A DNA stretch of 52,043 bases from Bacillota bacterium. GTDB lineage: Bacteria; Bacillota; Clostridia; Christensenellales; Aristaeellaceae. This document shows, in pieces, positions 23,849 to 32,432 of the stretch. Location of the stretch: assembly GCA_023444095.1 (NCBI GenBank), contig JAEZRP010000007.1, forward strand, positions 1-52,043. Reading direction: 5' to 3'. The notes beneath the pieces are model-generated. The model saw only the letters and a list, made by a program, of their open reading frames with translations, was not told where the DNA came from and did not search any database. Each line of letters begins with the position of its first letter. Position 1 is the stretch's first letter. A program made the translations under genes and the position numbers.

Positions 23849-24361
23849 TCAGTCGAAGAGCGACTCCCGAGTCTTGAGAACCTTGAGCTGCTCCTCGAGG
23901 AGCGCGCGGAAATCCGCGCGGTACTTCGTGATCGCGTCGCGCACGGACTGCGCCTCCGCCTTCAAAGCGTCGACTTCGGCCTTCGCGTCGGACGAAATGG
24001 CCTCAGCCTTGGCGCGCGCGGAGGACACGGCCTCCTGGGCCTCCTTGTCGGCCTTCTTCTTCGTATCCTCGGCGATGCGCTGGGCGTTGATGAGCGATTC
24101 GCGCATGGCGCTTTCGAGGTTCTTGAAGTAGCCCTCGTCGTCGAAGTCGGGCTTGGCGCTCTCCTTCTGGATCACGACCGGGGCGGGCGGCGGCGCGGAC
24201 TCGGCCTTGGCGAGCTTGTCCTTCAGAACGATGTTCTCCTTGATGAGCTCCGACACCTGTTCTGCAATCTCGTCGAGGAAATCGTCCACTTCCTCGATCG
24301 CGTAGCCGTGCTTCTGGGCGGTGAAGTCCTTTTCCTTGATATCTTTCACACTAATCGGCAT
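23849..24361 (-). CDS. divIVA: Cell-division / polar-scaffold protein DivIVA
   Basis: Coiled-coil scaffold that binds negatively curved membrane at septa and poles. The 170-aa protein begins with the lipid-binding motif SVKDIKEKDFTAQKHGYAIEEVDDFLD, in which a basic/aromatic loop precedes the first coiled coil. A Pro-rich linker (about residues 56-62, APPPAPVV) is followed by a long Ala/Glu-rich coiled coil with RIAEDTKKKADKEAQEA. The protein is of normal length. It has an AAAGGATG ribosome-binding site. The placement after ylmH, yggT and sepF is the classic dcw-distal order. Confidence 0.94.
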   Translation of the reverse strand: MPISVKDIKEKDFTAQKHGYAIEEVDDFLDEIAEQVSELIKENIVLKDKLAKAESAPPPAPVVIQKESAKPDFDDEGYFKNLESAMRESLINAQRIAEDTKKKADKEAQEAVSSARAKAEAISSDAKAEVDALKAEAQSVRDAITKYRADFRALLEEQLKVLKTRESLFD

Positions 24362-24467
24362 TCTCGCAACATCCTTTCGTGATTGTTCCTCCGAACGGGC
24401 AGTTTGTTATCTATTTCGCCAAACCCGCGCCGTTTCCTTCAATTTCGGCGCGATTTTACCGATCCGT

Positions 24468-25196
24468 CTATTTTCCGTACCGGAACACGCGCGCGGCGAG
24501 CCTGCCCTTCTTCGTCTCGCCGAGCATTTCCTCGATCTTGAGTCGCCCGAGCCCACGCGCCGAAAGGAGATCACCCTCCCGCACCTGTGCGTCCGCGCGC
24601 TCCTCGGGCGCGTGGTTCAGTTTCACCAACCCCGCGGAAATCATCCGCTGCGCCTCCGCGCGGGAGAGGTCGTAGCCTGCCGAGAGGATGGCGTCGAGCC
24701 GCGGGGACGAGAACGTGATTCGGGAACGGACGCCTTCCGGCTCCGGTGCCTCGATTCCACCCGCATTCTCTGCAACCGTCAGCTTCGCGCGGCCCGCCGA
24801 GCTGAGATTCGCGGCGATATAGCGCGCCATCTCGCGCTCGGAAAAGAGGTACGCGACGCCGTCCGCGACGACGATGTCGCCCGTCGCCTCTCGGTCGATG
24901 CCGAGGCCCATCACCGCGCCCAGAAGGTCGCGATGACCCGCGTCGCCGTACTTCCTGTTCCAGCGAAGCGCGAGACAGGCGATCGGAAAGTCGACCTCCC
25001 CATCCTCCGCCGTAAACGCCGCCACCGTCCGCTCCGCGTCTTCGTATCCGCCGAAAAAGCGGACGCCAACGCCCGCCTGCCGGGCGCATTTTTCCGCGAC
25101 GGGAATCATCGACGGCTCAAGGAAGCGGGAAAACGAGGGAGCATCCCCGCGCGCCGCACGGCGCGCGAGCTCCAGAAGGCGCTTTTCGTCGGTCAT
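24468..25196 (-). CDS. ylmH: S4-domain RNA-binding protein YlmH
   Basis: 242-aa protein of the YlmH family, linked in B. subtilis to rescue of stalled translation and always found in the sepF-yggT-divIVA cluster. The N-terminal half has the YlmH-specific region (FLEPSMIPVAEKCARQAGV, then VRFFGGYEDAER and HRDLLGAVMGLGIDREATGD). The C-terminal S4 domain is visible in SPRLDAILSAGYDLSRAEAQRMISAGLVKLN. The start overlaps yggT by four bases (ATGA). The 106-bp gap to divIVA has one weak inverted repeat (24427-24451) without a T-run. Confidence 0.93.
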   Translation of the reverse strand: MTDEKRLLELARRAARGDAPSFSRFLEPSMIPVAEKCARQAGVGVRFFGGYEDAERTVAAFTAEDGEVDFPIACLALRWNRKYGDAGHRDLLGAVMGLGIDREATGDIVVADGVAYLFSEREMARYIAANLSSAGRAKLTVAENAGGIEAPEPEGVRSRITFSSPRLDAILSAGYDLSRAEAQRMISAGLVKLNHAPEERADAQVREGDLLSARGLGRLKIEEMLGETKKGRLAARVFRYGK

Positions 25197-25465
25197 AGGA
25201 GCGCGAAATAGGGCCTCGTGAGGAAGTAATTGAGCACCTCGATGCCGATGAAGGCGAAGATCACCGAGAAATCGATGGGCAACGCGTACTTGCCCAGCAG
25301 TCGGTGCGCCAACGCGCGAAACGGCCCGAGGAACGGCTCGACGAAACGCGCGAGCAGAGAATGGACCTGCGTGCGCGGCGCGATCCAGGAGAGGATCACG
25401 TAGAGAAAGAGAGCGGTGTCCATGATGCGCAGAAAGACGAAGAGCGCACGAAAGAAAAAATGCAT
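25193..25465 (-). CDS. yggT: YggT-family membrane protein
   Basis: 90-aa membrane protein of the YggT family, found with sepF in the division cluster; it has been linked to membrane and division organisation but its precise role is unsettled. Two hydrophobic segments (LFVFLRIMDTALFLYVILSW and the C-terminal VIFAFIGIEVLNYFL) flank the family loop FVEPFLGPFRALAHRLL. The start has AGGAGC. It lies 9 bp after sepF and overlaps ylmH by 4 bp. Confidence 0.91.
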   Translation of the reverse strand: MHFFFRALFVFLRIMDTALFLYVILSWIAPRTQVHSLLARFVEPFLGPFRALAHRLLGKYALPIDFSVIFAFIGIEVLNYFLTRPYFALL

Positions 25466-25474
25466 CTGGTGCTC

Positions 25475-26149
25475 CTAAAACCTGCGCTCAACGTCGTAGG
25501 TCTCGTTGACCTCCACGGTGCGCGGGGCGATGAGGTACGTCTTGTCGGAGGCTTTGCGGATGGTCGCATGCAGCGCGAACACGGCCCCGGAGAGCGTGTC
25601 CACCGCGCGCTGGGTGAGCTTCGGGTCGAGCGCGTCGAGCGTCAGAAGCACGATGTTTCCGCCGATCAGGGAATCGATCACCTCGCAGCACTCCTCGAGG
25701 GAGAGGATCGAGAACATGACCGTGCGCGCGGACGCGGCGGGAATGGGCCGGGAGGCGGGCGCGACGGCCGCCACGGCGTTCGTCTGCGAGAAGCGCGAGG
25801 GGGCGCGAGTGACCACGGGCTCACTGGCCCTTCTCGGCTCGGCGCGGCGCGACGTGTGCATATCGTCGAAATCGTCCTCGTAGGCGCGCGTCGAGCGGCG
25901 GACGGTGTAGCCCTCGTCGTAGACGCTCGCGCGCGACTGCGCGGAGTAGCTCCTGCGCTCGTCCGGCACGACGGTGCGGCGGCGCGTCTCCTCGGTGCGG
26001 GACCTTTGCTGCCGGGGCACATATGTGCTGGGCCGGCTCCCGCGCGAGTAGGCAGCGTCGTAGTCGTCGTCGTAGTCCCGCGGGCCGTCGTCCACAATGC
26101 CGATGACGTTCAATATCTTTTTAAACACGCCGGGTTTGCCTTGTGCCAT
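25475..26149 (-). CDS. sepF: Cell-division protein SepF, long linker
   Basis: Membrane-anchored FtsZ-binding protein that bundles FtsZ filaments. The 224-aa product has the N-terminal amphipathic membrane-targeting helix (GVFKKILNVIGI), then a long Arg/Ser/Tyr-rich low-complexity linker (about residues 25-130) and the conserved C-terminal SepF domain with SLEECCEVIDSLIGGNIVLL and VDTLSGAVFALHATIRKASDKTYLIAP. The usual length is about 150 aa, so the linker is some 60-70 residues longer. The start has GGAGG at 7 nt. It sits 46 bp after yggS. Confidence 0.92.
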   Translation of the reverse strand: MAQGKPGVFKKILNVIGIVDDGPRDYDDDYDAAYSRGSRPSTYVPRQQRSRTEETRRRTVVPDERRSYSAQSRASVYDEGYTVRRSTRAYEDDFDDMHTSRRAEPRRASEPVVTRAPSRFSQTNAVAAVAPASRPIPAASARTVMFSILSLEECCEVIDSLIGGNIVLLTLDALDPKLTQRAVDTLSGAVFALHATIRKASDKTYLIAPRTVEVNETYDVERRF

Positions 26150-26195
26150 TGATATTCCTCCATGCGCCCGGATCGGGCTTTGATAGGGCGTCCGT

Positions 26196-26861
26196 TCAGC
26201 CGCGCGCGCCGAAGATCCCGCGCCCGATGCGCACCATGGTCGAACCCTCCTCGGCGGCGATCAGGCAGTCCCCCGACATGCCCATCGAGAGGACGTTCAT
26301 CAGGACGCCGGGGATCGCCGCGCGGGCCGCCTCCTCGAAGAGCGCGCGCATCCGCCTCATGTGCGGCCGGACGTCCTCCGGGTCGTCGGCAAGCGGCATG
26401 ACCGCCATGAGCCCGTCGATTCTGAGCCCGGGCAGAGACGCGCACCTTTCAAGAAACGGGAAGAGCGCGTCCGGGTCGACGCCGCCTTTCTGGATCTCGC
26501 GCGCGACATTCACCTGAACGAGCGCGCGGGTCTCGACGCCCCTTTGCGCCGAGCGCCTTGAAATCTCATCCGCGAGCTCGTCCCGGTCGAGAGACTGGAC
26601 GCATGCAACCTTACCTATTATATAACGAACCTTGTTCGTCTGGAGCCTTCCGATCAGGTGCACCCGAGCGCCCGGTTCGATGAATTCCAGCTTGTCCAGG
26701 AGCTCCTGCACGCGGTTCTCGCCCACCGCGTCGGCCCCCGCGCGCACCGCCGCGTTGAGGTCCGAAACCGGCATGGTTTTGGTGACGGCGCAGAGTCCGA
26801 CGCCGTTCAGCCGCTTTTTCCAATCCTCGATGTTTTTCGCGATCAGTTCGTCGCGCGTCAT
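26196..26861 (-). CDS. yggS: YggS-family PLP homeostasis protein
   Basis: Fold-type III PLP-binding protein that buffers pyridoxal phosphate; no enzyme activity is established. The 221-aa product has the PLP lysine in LCAVTKTMPVSDL, followed by GENRVQELLDK, HLIGRLQTNKVRYI and the C-terminal phosphate-binding SMGMSGDCLIAAEEGSTMVRIG. All are typical. The start at 26861 has GAGGTG; an ATG at 26873 overlapping the HlyD-like stop is possible. It lies between the HlyD-like gene and sepF, as in other Clostridia. Confidence 0.94.
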   Translation of the reverse strand: MTRDELIAKNIEDWKKRLNGVGLCAVTKTMPVSDLNAAVRAGADAVGENRVQELLDKLEFIEPGARVHLIGRLQTNKVRYIIGKVACVQSLDRDELADEISRRSAQRGVETRALVQVNVAREIQKGGVDPDALFPFLERCASLPGLRIDGLMAVMPLADDPEDVRPHMRRMRALFEEAARAAIPGVLMNVLSMGMSGDCLIAAEEGSTMVRIGRGIFGARG

Positions 26862-26869
26862 TTCGCACC

Positions 26870-28045
26870 TCACTTGATGAGAACCCTCTGACCAATGGAG
26901 AGCGCGCCGTCGGTCTGCGGCACGATGAGCGCCGCGCTGCCGTCCGAGGACAGAACCGTCACCGGGACAAATGTCCCGCCCGGCACGTCATAGAGCCACA
27001 CGCCCGTCTGGCCGTTCTGCTGATAGATCGCCTTCGCGGACACCGAGAGACCGGTGAAGGTGATGGAGACGCGCGCGCGCGCCTGCCGCTGGTAGATGAG
27101 GGGCCCGATGGGCGAATCGATCCTGAACACCGCGAGCACGCTTCCCTCGGACTGCGAAACGGTCGTAACCCGCGCGGTGAAGGTGAGATCCTGGAAGCCC
27201 TCAAACTGCATCGAATATTCCTGATCGACGATGGGGTTCCATGTCTTTCCGTCGGTCAGGATCGCGACGTACCAGCCAGACTGGTTGACGAGGCGGTAGA
27301 CGCTCTTTACGCGGTTCGAGCTGTCGCCCAGAGACTCTCCCGCGAGCACCTTTTTGACCTGGGCCGCCGAGAGGGACGATGCGGTGGACGCATTGAGGAA
27401 ACTCTCGTAGCCGTCCGTATAGAAGGAAACGACGCCGGAGGCCTTCGCAGCCGATTCTACGCGCCAGGAGGCGATGCTGTTGAGGCGCGTGTTCTCCTGC
27501 GCGTAGAGGTTGTTGAGCTTGAGATCGTTTCTCATGTTGGAGCGCATATACTCCTGCCGGGCGACCATGGCGCTCTCGAGCTGGCGGGTGACGGAGATGA
27601 GGTTGCCAGTCGTTTCCCCGGTCACGAGCGCCTTGAACTGCAGCGCCCACTGGTCGACCGTAAGGTCGAGCCGCTCGAGATCCGTTTCGATGATGTTCTC
27701 GAGCATGGTCTTGTGGTAGGCCTGTATGTTCTCGCGGACGGTCTCGAGCTTTTTTAGCTCGCTTTCCGAGTAGCCGGTCGAGTAGAGGTAGGCGATCACG
27801 TCGCCCTCGTTCACAAGCGTGTCCTCCGCGGCGACGTACTCGATGCGCGCGACGGACTCGGCGGTGACGACGCTCTCGTCCCGGATGATGACCGCCTCCA
27901 TGGTCTTGGTGGAGTTCGACGAGGCCATCGTGATGACCTCCGTCCTTTGGCCGAAGGAAAGACGGGGACGGACGATGAGGAACACGATCAGGGCAAAAAG
28001 AGCCAGAAAGAGAAAAAATCTGCCCTTGATCCTCACCCTGCGCAT
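26870..28045 (-). CDS. HlyD-like membrane-anchored protein
   Basis: 391-aa protein with one N-terminal transmembrane helix (FFLFLALFALIVFLIV, about residues 10-26) and an extracytoplasmic region of the HlyD/membrane-fusion type: a lipoyl-like half (ESVARIEYVAAEDTLVNEGDVIAYLYST), a long helical hairpin (about residues 90-190) and a beta-barrel part ending QTDGALSIGQRVLIK. No ABC or RND partner is encoded nearby. Homologues in this position, upstream of yggS and sepF, are common in Clostridia, and a role in envelope or division is suspected there. The start has its own promoter, back-to-back with that of lgt. Confidence 0.8.
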   Translation of the reverse strand: MRRVRIKGRFFLFLALFALIVFLIVRPRLSFGQRTEVITMASSNSTKTMEAVIIRDESVVTAESVARIEYVAAEDTLVNEGDVIAYLYSTGYSESELKKLETVRENIQAYHKTMLENIIETDLERLDLTVDQWALQFKALVTGETTGNLISVTRQLESAMVARQEYMRSNMRNDLKLNNLYAQENTRLNSIASWRVESAAKASGVVSFYTDGYESFLNASTASSLSAAQVKKVLAGESLGDSSNRVKSVYRLVNQSGWYVAILTDGKTWNPIVDQEYSMQFEGFQDLTFTARVTTVSQSEGSVLAVFRIDSPIGPLIYQRQARARVSITFTGLSVSAKAIYQQNGQTGVWLYDVPGGTFVPVTVLSSDGSAALIVPQTDGALSIGQRVLIK

Positions 28046-28117
28046 TCAAACACACTCCGCCCGTCAAAAATCACCGTGCCGAGAATAAAGGCAGACATTT
28101 CTATCCACCATATACTT

Positions 28118-28146
28118 ATTATAAGCAATCCCCGTTCATGATGCAA
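28118..28146 (-). promoter_or_regulatory. Promoter of the HlyD-yggS-sepF division cluster
   Basis: On the minus strand: TTGCAT (28141-28146), a 17-nt spacer and TATAAT (28118-28123), about 70 nt ahead of the start. The -35 lies 10 bp from the -35 of the divergent lgt promoter. Confidence 0.65.
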
Positions 28147-28156
28147 CGACCTTGTA

Positions 28157-28186
28157 TTGACAATTCCGCGCCAAAATGATTATAAT
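28157..28186 (+). promoter_or_regulatory. lgt promoter
   Basis: TTGACA (28157-28162), an 18-nt spacer and TATAAT (28181-28186). Confidence 0.72.
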
Positions 28187-28209
28187 AGGCGCCGATAGAG
28201 GTGGTAAAA

Positions 28210-29145
28210 TTGTTCGAATTAAGCCGTAATTCCCTGACGATCTCAGGCTTTTCCATCCGGTTCTACGGGGTACTGATGGCGCTCGGCGTGCTTTTGGGCG
28301 TGCTTCTCGCCTCCCGGCGGGAAAAGCGCGTCGGCGTTCCGCCTGAGACGACCCTCAATCTCGCCCTCATCGCGGTGCCGATCTCGATCGTGTGCGCGCG
28401 GCTCTACTACGTCGCCTTCGAGTGGGACATGTACCGGGGGGATCTCCTCTCCATCCTGAACGTCCGGCGCGGAGGCCTGGCGATCTACGGCGCGGTGATC
28501 GGCGGCGTGATCGCGGGGCTCATCTATTCGCGCTGGAAGAAGGTCGGGTTCTGGCGCCTTGCGGACCTCGCCGCGCCGTCCCTCGCGCTCGGGCAGTCCA
28601 TCGGCCGCTGGGGGAACTTCCTCAACGAGGAGGCCTACGGGATCGCGATCGCGAACCCGAAGTACCAGTTCTTCCCGGCTGCGGTTTACATCGCGGAGGA
28701 CGGCGCGTGGCACGCGGCCACCTTCTTCTACGAATCCATGTGGTGCTTTCTGATCCTCGCGTTCCTGCTATTCGCGGAAAGGAAGCGCTTCTTCCGCAGG
28801 AGCGGCGACATCTTTCTGTGGTACGCGTTCCTGTACGCGCTCGAGCGCGGAGCGGTCGAAGGCCTGCGCACCGACAGCCTCTACTGGGGAACGGTGCGCG
28901 TGTCTCAACTTTTGAGCTTGCTCGTCATCTTCGCGGTCGCGGTCGTCTTCGCGCTCCGGGCGAAAAAGGGGCTCATCTGGCGCTTCACCGGGCCGGTCCT
29001 GTGCCTCTCTGCGGCGGTTCTGGTCGGGACGGGTGTCCTCGGCTCCGTCTCCCCCGCCGCGCTCGCTCTCTACATCGGTTCCCTCGCAGCGACGATCATT
29101 CTCTACCGGTTTACGCCCGAAGCGGCCTTACCGCAAACCGACTGA
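28210..29145 (+). CDS. lgt: Prolipoprotein diacylglyceryl transferase
   Basis: Transfers diacylglycerol from phosphatidylglycerol to the lipobox Cys of prolipoproteins. The 311-aa membrane protein shows the Lgt signature GQSIGRWGNFLNEEAYG, with the conserved Arg and Asn residues, the FYGVLMALGVLLGVLLA N-terminal helix and the late block RSGDIFLWYAFLYALERGAVEGLRTD. A TTG start at 28210 is preferred: AGAGGTGG lies five bases upstream, whereas the GTG at 28201 is inside that ribosome-binding site and only about 14 nt after the -10 box. The 3' end overlaps the convergent ADP-ribosylglycohydrolase gene by 35 bp. Confidence 0.92.
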   Translation: MFELSRNSLTISGFSIRFYGVLMALGVLLGVLLASRREKRVGVPPETTLNLALIAVPISIVCARLYYVAFEWDMYRGDLLSILNVRRGGLAIYGAVIGGVIAGLIYSRWKKVGFWRLADLAAPSLALGQSIGRWGNFLNEEAYGIAIANPKYQFFPAAVYIAEDGAWHAATFFYESMWCFLILAFLLFAERKRFFRRSGDIFLWYAFLYALERGAVEGLRTDSLYWGTVRVSQLLSLLVIFAVAVVFALRAKKGLIWRFTGPVLCLSAAVLVGTGVLGSVSPAALALYIGSLAATIILYRFTPEAALPQTD

Positions 29146-31096
29146 CCTTCATCCGCGCGCCGCTCCGGACGCCGAAGCCTACGGCCCCGCGCGCGCGGGA
29201 CGTTGCTGCGGACAGGACAACCCCTCCCTCCCCGATCGCGCGAACCTCGCCGCCCTCGCATTCCACGCGCAGGGCACATTTTTGCCCGATCTCATAGGGA
29301 TGCGCCGCCTCGGCGACTGCCTCCCCGCATTCGTAGATCCTGAGTATCCCCTCGGGCTCGAGGGAAACCGCGACGTTCAGAACCGCGCCCGCCGCGCGCA
29401 CAATCAGCTCGCACACGCCGCCTGCCACGGGAGTCCATTCCGCCTCGAGCGCGTAGTCGCCCCACTCCACGTCGCCGGTGAATACCGCGCCACGGTCGGC
29501 GCAGGAGAGTGAAAGCTGGCCGTCCTCAAGCGCCGCGATGCCCTTGAAGCGCGTGAACGAATGAAGGCTCGCGCGCCCGCCGTGGTGCCTCTCCATGGGC
29601 AGGTGGGCAAAGTCGTTTGCGTAGTCGGGCCTTCCGGAAAGGCGCATCTCGTCGATGAAGACCGTGCCGCCCGCGCACAGCAGGCCAGCGCGCTCCACGC
29701 ACGCATTTTCGAGCGCGGGGATGTCGACGAATACCTCCGCGGATCCGTTCAGAACGACCTCCTCCCCCTCGAACGTCCGCCCGGAGAGCATGTCCCGCGC
29801 GAACGCCCGGACGCGAACGCTTTCCCCGCGCACGGCGAGGGTTACGCGCTGGCCGGGATATAGCTCCGGCGTCAATTCCGGCGAATAGCGGTCGTCCATG
29901 AAGAAGTCCGGCGCGCGGTAGGTGCGGCGAAAGATTTCGGCGGGGCCGTCGCAGTCGCACCTCAGGCAGCCGCCCGCGTTCGCGACCGCCGCGCCCTGCG
30001 CCTCGAACGAGTGGGTGGAGCCGGGCAGTTCAAAGTCATAGGCGCGGATGCCGGAATCAAAGGTGCTCTTTTTTTCCGCGAGCCGCAGCGCGAGGTCGTG
30101 AAGGTAGCGCGCGCACCACGGAACATCCATGTAGTTGAGCGAACCCATGAGGGACGAAACGGCGAAGCCGTCGTTGATGGGTTTCAGCCACTTGTCATAA
30201 TCGATCCCTTCGAGGCCGAGCATCACGCCCATGATTGTCGCGACGTTTCCGACGTTGCAGTCGGTATCCCAGCCGCACATGCAGCAGATGTTGAGCGTCC
30301 GGTCGAAGTCGCCGCCGCCGTAGAGCATCGAAAGCGCCATCACCGCCACGTTCGGAATGATGTGGCATGCCCCGGGATAGCGGTCGTAGCCGAAGTTTTC
30401 AAACACGTACCGGAAGCACGCGCGCCAGTCACTCGGATTTTCGCCCTGAAAAGCCTTCACCGCGCGCACGACGCGAGCGTATTCGCAGTCATCGGGGATG
30501 AAGTCGAGCGCGCCCATGACGATCTTCTCGATGCCTCGCTCGCGAAACGCCATGGCGATCGCCGCCGCGACGTACATCCCGCCGTAGATCCCATTGCCGC
30601 CGTGGCTCACACTCGCTGCGCGGGCTGCGTATTCCGCGGCGCGCGCGGGATCGCCGGGAAAGACGAGGCCCCAGGTGTCGATGAAGATCTGCCCGCCGAT
30701 CTGTTCCGCGACCGCCGCGCCGTTCTGGAGAATCGAGCCGGAGCGCGGCGCTGGGATGCCGGAAGCGAGGTTCAGGTACGCCGTGTGCTCGGTCGAGACG
30801 CCGTAGCCGCCCCACCAGAACATGCCGTGCTCATAGGGCGCGTAGTTGAGCCAGGTCTTGCCGATTTCCTCCGCCGTGGCCGAAAGACCATAGTCGTTCA
30901 GCGCGCGGATGAAGATCATCGGACCGTTCGAGTCGTCGTCCGCCGCGAAGCGGGAGAGATCGGCCACGTATCCGTCGATCTCGCCGATCTCCCGCGCGAT
31001 CCTTTCGTACGTCCAGCCCTCGATGGGCGCGCCGAGCCGGATGCCGACGAGCTTCGCGAGCCAGCCCGCATACGTACGCAACAGATTTTCTTCCAT
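29111..31096 (-). CDS. ADP-ribosylglycohydrolase-family protein with C-terminal beta-sandwich region
   Basis: 661-aa two-part protein. The N-terminal about 340 residues match the ADP-ribosylglycohydrolase fold: GWLAKLVGIRLGAPIEGWTY at the start, an acidic DDDSNG segment near residue 54 and the late metal motif CGWDTDCNVGNVATIMG. From about residue 380 onward the sequence is beta-rich (FRRTYRAPDFFMD, then repeated short strands to the end), resembling sugar-binding jelly-roll domains seen on carbohydrate-active enzymes. No signal peptide. The substrate could be an ADP-ribosyl group or a sugar; the C-terminal region favours a glycoside. The start has GGAGGG and its own promoter. The 3' end overlaps lgt by 35 bp in convergent orientation. 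Confidence 0.8.
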   Translation of the reverse strand: MEENLLRTYAGWLAKLVGIRLGAPIEGWTYERIAREIGEIDGYVADLSRFAADDDSNGPMIFIRALNDYGLSATAEEIGKTWLNYAPYEHGMFWWGGYGVSTEHTAYLNLASGIPAPRSGSILQNGAAVAEQIGGQIFIDTWGLVFPGDPARAAEYAARAASVSHGGNGIYGGMYVAAAIAMAFRERGIEKIVMGALDFIPDDCEYARVVRAVKAFQGENPSDWRACFRYVFENFGYDRYPGACHIIPNVAVMALSMLYGGGDFDRTLNICCMCGWDTDCNVGNVATIMGVMLGLEGIDYDKWLKPINDGFAVSSLMGSLNYMDVPWCARYLHDLALRLAEKKSTFDSGIRAYDFELPGSTHSFEAQGAAVANAGGCLRCDCDGPAEIFRRTYRAPDFFMDDRYSPELTPELYPGQRVTLAVRGESVRVRAFARDMLSGRTFEGEEVVLNGSAEVFVDIPALENACVERAGLLCAGGTVFIDEMRLSGRPDYANDFAHLPMERHHGGRASLHSFTRFKGIAALEDGQLSLSCADRGAVFTGDVEWGDYALEAEWTPVAGGVCELIVRAAGAVLNVAVSLEPEGILRIYECGEAVAEAAHPYEIGQKCALRVECEGGEVRAIGEGGVVLSAATSRARGAVGFGVRSGARMKVSRFAVRPLRA

Positions 31097-31122
31097 TCAA
31101 TCCCTCCGCCCGTTTTTCGGAC

Positions 31123-31151
31123 ATTATAGTCCACAAATCGCATAAATGCAA
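31123..31151 (-). promoter_or_regulatory. Promoter of the ADP-ribosylglycohydrolase-like gene
   Basis: On the minus strand: TTGCAT (31146-31151), a 17-nt spacer and TATAAT (31123-31128), 27 nt before the start codon. Confidence 0.65.
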
Positions 31152-31161
31152 CACTTCCCAC

Positions 31162-31190
31162 TTTCAAAGAAGGCGGGAATATGGTATACT
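31162..31190 (+). promoter_or_regulatory. Promoter of the XpaC-like gene
   Basis: TTTCAA (31162-31167), a 17-nt spacer and TATACT (31185-31190), followed by GGAGGGATGAACC before the start at 31213. Confidence 0.55.
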
Positions 31191-31212
31191 CTGGTGCGTG
31201 GAGGGATGAACC

Positions 31213-32235
31213 ATGCCTACTGCGCGTACCAAAAAACGCGTTCCAATCCCGCTGCACGCAGACGAAGGTCCGTCCTGGATCGCGATCATCGTGACAGCGG
31301 TGATCCAGCTGTGGCCCGTGACGGCCATCCTCGGATTTTTAAAGGTCCGCGCGCTCTGGAAAAAGAAGAGACTGAGCACTTACCGCACCTATATGGGCGT
31401 GGTCGGCGCGCGCGCGCACATTTCGCTCAAAAAAATCGCGACCGCCGTCGGCCAGTCGCGCGATTCCGTCGTACACGTACTGGGCGAAATGATCCAGAAC
31501 GGATACCTCGGCCCCGACGCGTACATCGACTATTCCGTCGGATATCTGGTGCTTGAGCCCGCCCAGTCGTTCAGCATGGACGAGCAGGAGGAATACGAGA
31601 CGGAAGCAAGGAGCGGGCAGCGCGTGCGAGCGGACATCGACATCGACCTGAGCGACCTCAAGGACGTTGTCGGCGAGATTACCCGCAACATCAAGAGTGA
31701 GTTCAGCTCGAGCTTCAAAAACGCCCAGCGCGTGGGCCAGACCCCCTACGCGCCCTCCCAGCCCCAGAAGGAGCAGGCGGAGGATACGAAGCCGCAGCCG
31801 GCGCCCGAGAAGGAATCCGATCACGACGCCATCCTCAAAAAGCTCAAGGCGCTCAACGATCAGATCCTCGACGAAGGGGTCTCCGAGAAGATCGACCGCA
31901 TCGGAGAGCTGACGAGCGACATCTACGAGTTCATCGAGCAGAACCCCGACCGCGCGAACCAGGTGCGCAAGTTCATGAACTACTACCTGCCGACGACCGT
32001 GAAGCTGCTCACATCCTACTCCATGCTCGAGCGGCAGAGCTATCAGGGCGAGAACATCGTCGCCTCGCGCAAGAACATTGAGGACATCCTCTCGACGCTC
32101 GTGCACGCCTTCGAAAAGCAGCTCGATCAGCTCTTCGCCGCCGAGGCGATCGACATCTCCTCCGACATTCAGGTGCTCGAGACCATGATCGCGAAGGACG
32201 GCCTCACTCAGCAGGCCATGCAACTGAAGTTATAA
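31213..32235 (+). CDS. XpaC-family protein with membrane segment and winged-helix-like domain
   Basis: 340-aa protein. A hydrophobic segment (residues 23-43, IAIIVTAVIQLWPVTAILGF) is followed by a winged-helix-like region (about 55-115; HISLKKIATAVGQSRDSVVHVLGEMIQNGYL), a Pro/Glu-rich linker (175-200) and a helical C-terminal domain (about 210-340) of the 5-bromo-4-chloroindolyl phosphate hydrolysis (XpaC) family, with FMNYYLPTTVKLLTSYSMLE and DISSDIQVLETMIAKDGL. Biochemical function of the family is unknown; some members neighbour toxic-anion resistance genes. The gene stands alone with its own promoter and a strong terminator. Confidence 0.82.
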   Translation: MPTARTKKRVPIPLHADEGPSWIAIIVTAVIQLWPVTAILGFLKVRALWKKKRLSTYRTYMGVVGARAHISLKKIATAVGQSRDSVVHVLGEMIQNGYLGPDAYIDYSVGYLVLEPAQSFSMDEQEEYETEARSGQRVRADIDIDLSDLKDVVGEITRNIKSEFSSSFKNAQRVGQTPYAPSQPQKEQAEDTKPQPAPEKESDHDAILKKLKALNDQILDEGVSEKIDRIGELTSDIYEFIEQNPDRANQVRKFMNYYLPTTVKLLTSYSMLERQSYQGENIVASRKNIEDILSTLVHAFEKQLDQLFAAEAIDISSDIQVLETMIAKDGLTQQAMQLKL

Positions 32236-32249
32236 GGGAAACACCGTGT

Positions 32250-32279
32250 GCTCCGCCACTTCGGCGGAGCCTTTTTTTG
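32250..32279 (+). terminator. Rho-independent terminator after the XpaC-like gene
   Basis: GCTCCGCC (32250-32257), loop ACTTC, GGCGGAGC (32263-32270), then CTTTTTTT. A perfect 8-bp stem with seven Ts. Confidence 0.95.
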
Positions 32280-32287
32280 TGAAGAAG

Positions 32288-32310
32288 CCCGGCGCGTTTT
32301 GCCGGGTTTT
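32288..32310 (+). terminator. Second tandem terminator
   Basis: CCCGGC (32288-32293), loop GCGTTTT, GCCGGG (32301-32306), TTTT. It backs up the stronger terminator nine bases before it. Confidence 0.7.
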
Positions 32311-32379
32311 GTCATATTTGGAAGAGATTGTGAATATAGATATGAATGTAGACAATGTTTCAAATTTATTACAGAAGCA

Positions 32380-32408
32380 TTGATGAACGTTACAGAATAT
32401 AGTATAAT
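32380..32408 (+). promoter_or_regulatory. Promoter of the SleB-like gene
   Basis: TTGATG (32380-32385), a 17-nt spacer and TATAAT (32403-32408), 24 nt before the start codon. The flanking 80 bp are unusually A/T-rich for this window. Confidence 0.68.
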
Positions 32409-32432
32409 ACGCAAGAAAGCGAGGTGTGCGGC

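Noticed and set aside
24427..24455. Hairpin between ylmH and divIVA as terminator
   Set aside because: The six-base stem has a long loop and no T-run on the coding (minus) strand; not supported.
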